Assembly (NCBI GenBank): GCA_030690025.1
Contig: JAUYDJ010000174.1
Coordinates: forward strand, 1 to 10,437
Direction of reading: 5' to 3'
DNA length: 10,437 nucleotides
DNA from: Chloroflexota bacterium
GTDB taxonomy: Bacteria; Chloroflexota; Dehalococcoidia; Dehalococcoidales; JAUYDJ01
The notes under the pieces: generated by a model
The model's database searches: none
Told to the model about the DNA's origin: nothing
Seen by the model: the letters and a program-made list of their open reading frames with translations, nothing else
Made by a program: the position numbers and the translations under genes
Shown: positions 6,397 to 10,437 of the stretch, piece by piece
Layout: the number at the start of each line of letters is the position of its first letter
Numbering within the stretch: position 1 is the stretch's first letter

Positions 6397-6426
6397 ATTA
6401 TAGCACATAGCATGCGCTAATCTGAA
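6397..6426 (-). promoter_or_regulatory. Predicted promoter of the Crp/Fnr regulator
   Basis: Perfect -10 TATAAT (6402-6397), 18-base spacer, -35 TTCAGA (6426-6421, 4 of 6). The expected start near 6390 leaves a leader of about 25 bases before the TTG codon. Confidence 0.7.
6401..6419. promoter_or_regulatory. Near-perfect 19-bp palindrome in the regulator's promoter (candidate operator)
   Basis: TAGCACAT-AGC-ATGCGCTA: 7 of 8 arm positions are symmetric. It fills the spacer and touches the -10 box, where a dimeric regulator would block RNA polymerase. Its size suits a Crp/Fnr dimer, but its half-sites are neither TGTGA nor TTGAT. Self-repression is inferred. Confidence 0.5.
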
Positions 6427-6542
6427 ACTGTATAGCGTTCAAAGTAACTTTACCAAAGCCCTCCTTATTGCCTCATGATTCCGGTTACCGAATGCCCGTA
6501 CTTTCATTCTCGCCACCAATAACACATCCAGCTTCTCCCTCA

Positions 6543-6690
6543 CCCCCTTTATCCCCTTCAGGGAGAACCCTTCAGGGTGAACCCCTCTCCCGCCTGCGGC
6601 GGACGAGGGGGAAGAAATTTTAAGAGAGGGGCGAAGCCCCTCTCTCTCTTATTCTCCCCCTTCCCTGAGCAAGGGAAGGGGACAAGGGGG
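6543..6690. repeat. GC-rich palindromic intergenic element, about 150 bp
   Basis: The ends are inverted: CCCCCTTTATCCCCTTC (6543-6559) and the complement of CCCCCTTGTCCCCTTC (6675-6690), differing by a substitution and one indel. Inside are the 10-bp hairpin AGAGAGGGGC-GAA-GCCCCTCTCT (6623-6645) and a 10-bp CCCCTTCCCT hairpin (6657-6681). There is no open frame. It looks like a small non-coding mobile or structural repeat. Confidence 0.7.
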
Positions 6691-6775
6691 ATAGGTTGCC
6701 AACCGGCAATAGGTTAATAATCATTGCGATTTGCCTGGCCACCCATTATTGACGCAACGATACCCTTGTAGATAC

Positions 6776-6907
6776 CCACGGGCAAAGCCCGTGGCACTTT
6801 ACAGGTCAAGCTTCGCTTGTCCTGAATCTTGGTCGTTGCGATTCCTTATGAGTCACGTCCTCGACCCGGATTCAGGGTAATCATTCACCCACGGGCTCGG
6901 CCCGTGG
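6776..6907. repeat. Second palindromic intergenic element with CCACGGGC hairpin ends
   Basis: Both ends are 8-bp hairpins: CCACGGGC-AAA-GCCCGTGG (6776-6794) and CCACGGGC-TCG-GCCCGTGG (6889-6907). Between them are a 10-bp hairpin with one mismatch at 6802-6824 and an inverted pair CCTGAATCTTGGTC (6821-6834) / GACCCGGATTCAGG (6864-6877), 12 of 14 matched. The whole 132 bases are nearly self-complementary and hold no gene. Confidence 0.7.
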
Positions 6908-6949
6908 AACTCTGCCCTTCGGGTTACTTTAGACAACTATTAATTATGC

Positions 6950-7034
6950 GTTAGTCTAACACTGGTATGCCAAAACCAATATAGTGTAAAATACAGAAGG
7001 TTTTTGTCGCTTAACATACTTTTACACTAAGGAG
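6950..7034 (+). promoter_or_regulatory. trpS leader: palindrome, -10 box and long inverted repeat
   Basis: The palindrome GTTAG-T-CTAAC (6950-6960) lies upstream of TAAAAT (6987-6992, 5 of 6 to a -10); no good -35 is seen. TAGTGTAAAA (6982-6991) is perfectly inverted by TTTTACACTA (7020-7029), 28 bases apart. The right arm ends on the first base of the AAGGAG ribosome site (7029-7034). The function may be operator-like or structural; I see no T-box features. Confidence 0.45.
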
Positions 7035-7039
7035 CCAGC

Positions 7040-8023
7040 ATGAAGAAACGGGTTTTCTCGGGAATTCAGCCTACCGGCAACATCCATATCGGCAACTACC
7101 TGGGGGCTATCAAATACTGGGTTGCCTCGCAGGCTGAATACGATAATGTCTTTTGCGTCGTCGACCTGCATGCCATCACCGTGCCGCAGGACCCCAAAGT
7201 CCTGAAGACCAAGACCCGCGAGTTGGCCGGCCTCCTCTTTGCCGCCGGCATCGACCCCAAACAGTCGATACTCTTCATTCAGTCCCACATCAGCGCCCAC
7301 GCTGAGCTGGCCTGGATTCTCAACTGCTTTATCCCGATGGGCTGGATGCAGCGCATGACCCAGTTCAAAGAAAAATCGCACGACCTCAAGGAGCAGGCCA
7401 GCGTCGGCCTTTTCGACTATCCCGCCCTCATGGCCGCCGATATCCTGCTTTACGATACCGATGTCGTACCCGTAGGCGAAGACCAGAAGCAGCACGTAGA
7501 ACTGACGCGTGACGTGGCTCTACGGTTCAATAACATATATGGCGACACTTTCCGGCTCCCCGAACCGGTAATACCCCAGGTGGGCGCACGAATAATGGGC
7601 TTGGACGACCCAACCAAGAAAATGAGTAAGAGTGAGGCCAATCCCGGGCACGCCATCAACCTGCTCGACTCACCGGAGACCATCCGCAGCAAGCTCATGC
7701 GTGCCACCACCGACTCGCTGCGCGATATCCGTTTTGATGAGGGCCGACCGGGAATCTACAATCTGCTGGTCATCTACGAGCTTTTCACCGGCCTGCGCCG
7801 GCCGGAAATTGAAGCCCGCTTTACCGGCAAGGGCTATGCCGATTTCAAACGGGAGCTGGGCGAGATAGTCGTGGAAGGCCTGCGGCCCTTGCAAACGCGC
7901 TACCGTGAGTTAACCAGCGACCCAACCTACATCGATTCGCTGTTGAGCGAGGGTGCTTCCCGCGCCCGCCCGCTTGCTGAGAAGACCCTGGCCGCCGTTA
8001 AGAAGAAGGTAGGACTGGGCTAG
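7040..8023 (+). CDS. trpS: Tryptophanyl-tRNA synthetase
   Basis: 327 residues, the usual compact bacterial TrpRS length. It charges tRNA-Trp with tryptophan using ATP in the cytoplasm, as a class I synthetase homodimer. The HIGH-type motif is [12 protein letters not shown] (12-23) and the KMSKS loop is KKMSKSEA (193-200). The tryptophan-pocket region [20 protein letters not shown] (133-152) is typical of the family. The ATG at 7040 follows AAGGAG by five bases. It is the only complete plus-strand gene in the window and ends at an intrinsic terminator. The 5' side carries an inverted repeat and a palindrome that could control it. Nothing unusual is seen in the protein. Confidence 0.97.
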   Translation: MKKRVFSGIQPTGNIHIGNYLGAIKYWVASQAEYDNVFCVVDLHAITVPQDPKVLKTKTRELAGLLFAAGIDPKQSILFIQSHISAHAELAWILNCFIPMGWMQRMTQFKEKSHDLKEQASVGLFDYPALMAADILLYDTDVVPVGEDQKQHVELTRDVALRFNNIYGDTFRLPEPVIPQVGARIMGLDDPTKKMSKSEANPGHAINLLDSPETIRSKLMRATTDSLRDIRFDEGRPGIYNLLVIYELFTGLRRPEIEARFTGKGYADFKRELGEIVVEGLRPLQTRYRELTSDPTYIDSLLSEGASRARPLAEKTLAAVKKKVGLG

Positions 8024-8061
8024 ATTTACGGGAATAGAAAACACGAAGGCAAGAATTATTA

Positions 8062-8091
8062 AGAGAGGGTGGTTTGCCCTCTCTCTTTTTT
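8062..8091 (+). terminator. Intrinsic terminator of trpS
   Basis: AGAGAGGG (8062-8069) pairs perfectly with CCCTCTCT (8077-8084) over a 7-base loop, followed by CTTTTTT. Confidence 0.9.
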
Positions 8092-8107
8092 GTGTATTCG
8101 CCTTGTC

Positions 8108-8211
8108 TGTCATTGCGAGGAGCCCCGATTGCATCGGGGCGACGAAGCAATCTGAAGGCATAAAGAGATAGAGATTGCTTCGTCCCGATTTCATCGGGAC
8201 TCGCAATGACA
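8108..8211. repeat. Dispersed palindromic repeat, copy 3
   Basis: Perfect 12-bp inverted ends TGTCATTGCGAG (8108-8119) and CTCGCAATGACA (8200-8211). Inside are the hairpins CCCCGAT-TGC-ATCGGGG and TCCCGAT-TTC-ATCGGGA. It separates the convergent trpS and ABC permease genes. It lacks the CCAAATGCAAA end seen in the other copies. Confidence 0.88.
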
Positions 8212-8229
8212 AAATTGATAGGTTCAGCC

Positions 8230-8994
8230 CTAAACCGTCAGCCGCCGCCTCATGGTGACCAGCGCTACCATAAAGAAAACCACCCCAATCCCCACAATGA
8301 GCAGCAGCGACCACAGCAGGCCGGGATGGATATTGCCACTCACCAGCGCCCGGGTGAGATAGGTCACCGGCGTCAGCGGTAACACCCAGCTAATCGTCTG
8401 CACTATCTGCGGGAACTGGTCCAGGGGAAAGTAAACGCCGCTGAAAAAGGACATGGGCGTTACGAACAGGGTGAAAAAGTAGTTGAAGCTGTAGATGGCT
8501 GGCGTCATCGAGGTGAAAAACAGGGCAATGGAGCCGAACATCAGTCCCTGCAGAAATGATAGCGGCGGGATAAGCAGTGCCCACGGCGAAGACACCAGAC
8601 CGAAAATCGCCGCAATGATAGTTATAGCCGTGCCGGTCATCAGCGCCCGGGTCGCCCCCCAGAAGATTTCACCGACAATAACATCCTCAACGTTAAGCGG
8701 CGTGGCAATAATGGCATCGTACGTCTTCTGGTACTCCATGCGCACAAAACTGCCATAGGTGCACTCAAAAGTGGCGCTGAACATGGCATAGCTGGCGATA
8801 ATGCCCGGCGCGATAAACTGAATGTAGCTCTCCTGCCCAATCGACCCGATAAATGCCCCCAGCCCCAACCCCATGGTCAAAATAATGATGATTGGCTCGA
8901 CCACAAAGCCGGTTATCTCCGGTCGCCATAGCTTGAAAAAGACGTCCCGGTTGCGCTGCCAGACCCGGATAAAACGCCACGAAAATAGCCTCAT
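8230..8994 (-). CDS. ABC-2 type exporter permease, NodJ-like
   Basis: 254 residues with six hydrophobic segments (about 28-50, 57-75, 108-133, 138-163, 170-190 and 225-246). It has the ABC-2 layout with a short cytoplasmic N-terminus and the stretch SFVRMEYQKTYDAIIATPL (82-100), the coupling region typical of the NodJ/DrrB type. It forms the membrane channel for the ATPase encoded directly upstream; its ATG (8994) overlaps the ATPase stop by 4 bases, so translation is probably coupled. NodJ relatives export lipo-oligosaccharides, other lipids or drugs. No biosynthesis or resistance genes nearby name a substrate. Its stop lies 18 bases from repeat copy 3, whose hairpins may end the transcript. 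Confidence 0.92.
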   Translation of the reverse strand: MRLFSWRFIRVWQRNRDVFFKLWRPEITGFVVEPIIIILTMGLGLGAFIGSIGQESYIQFIAPGIIASYAMFSATFECTYGSFVRMEYQKTYDAIIATPLNVEDVIVGEIFWGATRALMTGTAITIIAAIFGLVSSPWALLIPPLSFLQGLMFGSIALFFTSMTPAIYSFNYFFTLFVTPMSFFSGVYFPLDQFPQIVQTISWVLPLTPVTYLTRALVSGNIHPGLLWSLLLIVGIGVVFFMVALVTMRRRLTV

Positions 8995-9896
8995 TCTATC
9001 AGCGACCTCCCGGTAAGTCTCAAGAAAACATCTTCCAGCGTCGCCGGCCGACGTCTCATCTTTTCTGGATTTGCCAGTGTAGCAAACCCATTGGCCTCAT
9101 TATGAAAAACAAAAAACTTGTTGCCGGCATCCTCAAAGTCAAGCCGGCGCTCTTTCAGCTCCTTGAGCAGCTTCTCCTTGTCTGTCGAATCTACCTCCAC
9201 CTCCAGCACCTCTTTACCTACGTATTTAGCCACGAGGTTCCGCGGCGTATCCAGTCCCAGGATTTTGCCCAGGTTCATTATCGCCACCCGGTCGCAGAGG
9301 GCAGCCGCTTCCTCCATATTCTGCGTACACATGAGCTCGGTAACGCCTTTCGCCTTCAACTCGCGCAGCTTTTGCCACACCAGGTACCTTGCCTGAGGGT
9401 CAAGACCAATACTTGGCTCATCGAGAATCAGTATCCTGGGCTGGTTAATCAGGCCCCGGGCGATAAGCAGCCGCCGCTTCATGCCTCCCGAAAGTTCGAA
9501 AATCTGGCTGTTGCGCTTGGCTTCAAGCTCAAACAGGCTGAGTACCTCCAGGCTGCGCCTGAGTGCCTCTTTCCTGGGTATGCTGAAATACCGGGCAAAA
9601 GTCAGCAAATTACCCAGCACCGTCAGGTCAGGGTCGAGGTTATCCAGCTGGGGCACCACGCCCAGGACAGCCTTCACCTGCCTCGCGTAGACCTTCAAGT
9701 CCTTACCCAGCACCCGGATTTCCCCCCGCGTGGACGGCGAGACTGCCGTTATCATCCTGATGAGTGAGGTCTTGCCCGCCCCATTAGGGCCCAGCAGCCC
9801 GAAGCACTCACCGGCCTCTATCTGCAGGCTGAGGTCATCTACCGCTACCAGGGACTTGAACTTCTTCGTCAGATTCTTAGTTTCAATGATAATCAT
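8991..9896 (-). CDS. ABC exporter ATPase, NodI/DrrA-like, with altered H-loop
   Basis: 301 residues. Walker A is GPNGAGKTS (36-44), the Q-loop is VVPQLDNLD (Gln83), the signature is LSGGMKRR (135-142), Walker B is ILILDEP (155-161) and the D-loop GLDP is at 164-167. The H-loop, usually TTHxMEEA, reads CTQNMEEA, so Gln192 replaces the switch histidine. A DrrA/NodI-type C-terminal tail (about 215-301) ends with PATLEDVFLRLTG. It should power the permease downstream. The start is the ATG at 9896; a TTG just before it (9899) is better spaced from AGGA and may be used instead. It has its own predicted promoter. The pair is bounded by repeat copies 3 and 4. The substrate is unknown. Confidence 0.94.
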   Translation of the reverse strand: MIIIETKNLTKKFKSLVAVDDLSLQIEAGECFGLLGPNGAGKTSLIRMITAVSPSTRGEIRVLGKDLKVYARQVKAVLGVVPQLDNLDPDLTVLGNLLTFARYFSIPRKEALRRSLEVLSLFELEAKRNSQIFELSGGMKRRLLIARGLINQPRILILDEPSIGLDPQARYLVWQKLRELKAKGVTELMCTQNMEEAAALCDRVAIMNLGKILGLDTPRNLVAKYVGKEVLEVEVDSTDKEKLLKELKERRLDFEDAGNKFFVFHNEANGFATLANPEKMRRRPATLEDVFLRLTGRSLIE

Positions 9897-9928
9897 CAAT
9901 AATCATCCTGAACCACCCAACCTTACTA

Positions 9929-9957
9929 ATCATAGCAAGTCGGGGTTGCGTCTACAA
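9929..9957 (-). promoter_or_regulatory. Predicted promoter of the ABC exporter operon
   Basis: TTGTAG (9957-9952), 17 bases, then TATGAT (9934-9929, 5 of 6) with a TGC extended -10 element. A 6-bp inverted pair GGGGTT (9942-9947) / AACCCC (9963-9968) surrounds the -35 box and could be an operator. Confidence 0.5.
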
Positions 9958-9980
9958 TAGATAACCCCCAACGGTAGCAT

Positions 9981-10083
9981 GTCATTGCGAGTCCCGATGA
10001 AATAGAGACGAAGCTATCTCTACCTTACATTCATTGGGATTGCTTCGCTTCGCTCGCAATGACACACCAAACCAAATGCAAAC
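9981..10083. repeat. Dispersed palindromic repeat, copy 4
   Basis: The ends are GTCATTGCGAG (9981-9991) and CTCGCAATGAC (10053-10063), with an outer tail ending CCAAATGCAAAC (10072-10083), as in copy 2. The inner arms have diverged more than in copy 3. It touches the truncated transposase gene. Confidence 0.85.
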
Positions 10084-10437
10084 CAGGCACCGGCACAAGG
10101 GGTTCCTACGATTCCTGCGGCAACTGGACCGGGAGTTCCCCAAAGGGACGCCACTGCACCTGATCGTGGACAACTATGGGACCCACAATCAGCCCAAGGT
10201 AAAGGCTTGGCTAGGAAAGCACCCACGCTTCATGCTACACTTCACGCCCACGAGCTCGTCATGGCTGAACCTGGTGGAGCGTTGGTTCCGGGAGTTGACG
10301 GAAAAGCGTGTGCGGCGTGGAAGCTTCGGAAGTGTGCCGGAGTTGATCCATGCCATTGAGGAGTACCTGACAACGTCCAATGCCAACCCTAAACCGTTGG
10401 TGTGGAAAGCCTCCGCAAAAGCCATTCTTGACAAGCT
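10076..10437 (+). pseudogene. 5'-truncated IS630-family transposase (also cut by the window end)
   Basis: The open frame runs to the window edge with about 120 residues. It has RHRHKGFLRFLRQLD, then LHLIVDNYGTHNQPK with the second catalytic Asp (DN.GTH), and HFTPTSSSWLNLVERWF with the final Glu, followed by RGSFGSVPELIHAIEEYL. These are the middle and end of an IS630/Tc1-mariner DDE transposase. The N-terminal HTH and first catalytic Asp are missing, because sequence before about 10079 is the dispersed repeat. An ATG at 10076 opens the frame by chance, without a ribosome site. The remaining protein cannot be active. The 3' end and terminal repeat lie beyond the window. Confidence 0.9.

Noticed and set aside
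6366..6413. Longer start (ATG at 6413) for the Crp/Fnr regulator
   Set aside because: That ATG lies upstream of the -10 box, inside the palindrome; the TTG at 6365 is correctly spaced from AAGGAG.
6623..6645. Intrinsic terminator
   Set aside because: The 10-bp hairpin is strong, but neither side has a clear run of T, and no gene ends nearby.
6414..7039. T-box riboswitch upstream of trpS
   Set aside because: No T-box sequence, specifier loop or terminator is seen; the stretch consists of palindromic repeats and a short leader.
9102..9767. 221-residue plus-strand open frame opposite the ABC ATPase
   Set aside because: Antisense shadow; the minus-strand frame carries every ABC motif.
3232..10083. 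CRISPR array
   Set aside because: The repeats are four dispersed palindromic copies kilobases apart, not regularly spaced direct repeats, and there are no cas genes.

Overview
The window looks like a chromosomal stretch of an anaerobic bacterium, most plausibly a Chloroflexota (Dehalococcoidia-like) lineage. That placement is an impression from protein style, several ferredoxin and zinc-ribbon genes, a stand-alone class I ketol-acid reductoisomerase and abundant short palindromic repeats. No phylogenetic marker here settles it. Most of the sequence is ordinary housekeeping DNA with well-formed sigma70-type promoters; the accessory material sits at the two ends and in the intergenic repeats.

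Layout, left to right. At the left edge (1-304, minus strand) the start of an unidentified alpha-helical protein, possibly a tyrosine recombinase, lies directly behind the CCA end of a tRNA-Val(GAC). Then come a sodium:solute symporter (319-1716) and birA (1775-2749), which form an apparent operon with a good promoter and an operator-like repeat at 2797-2829. A 76-residue coiled-coil/CxxC protein (2919-3149) has its own perfect-consensus promoter. ilvC (3368-4363) also has its own promoter and is bracketed by two inverted copies of a dispersed palindromic repeat. Next are three minus-strand genes that probably work together: a Crp/Fnr-type regulator (5682-6365), a zinc-ribbon protein (5345-5596) and a ferredoxin-like protein (4638-5348). 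The last two overlap by 4 bases.

A 674-base stretch (6366-7039) has no gene. It holds the regulator's promoter and a 19-bp palindrome, then two separate palindromic repeat elements, then the leader of trpS. trpS (7040-8023, plus strand) ends at a clear intrinsic terminator. The right part holds a NodI/NodJ-type ABC exporter (ATPase 8991-9896, permease 8230-8994, 4-base overlap), again bracketed by two copies of the dispersed repeat. The window closes with a 5'-truncated IS630-family transposase that begins at the border of the last repeat copy.

I found no obvious new multi-gene system. The points most worth a second look are: a cofactor loop in IlvC that suggests NADH rather than NADPH use; an H-loop His-to-Gln change in the ABC ATPase; a possible self-regulating Crp/Fnr-ferredoxin unit; a perfectly promoted small CxxC protein; and the four-copy repeat family bracketing two gene units.
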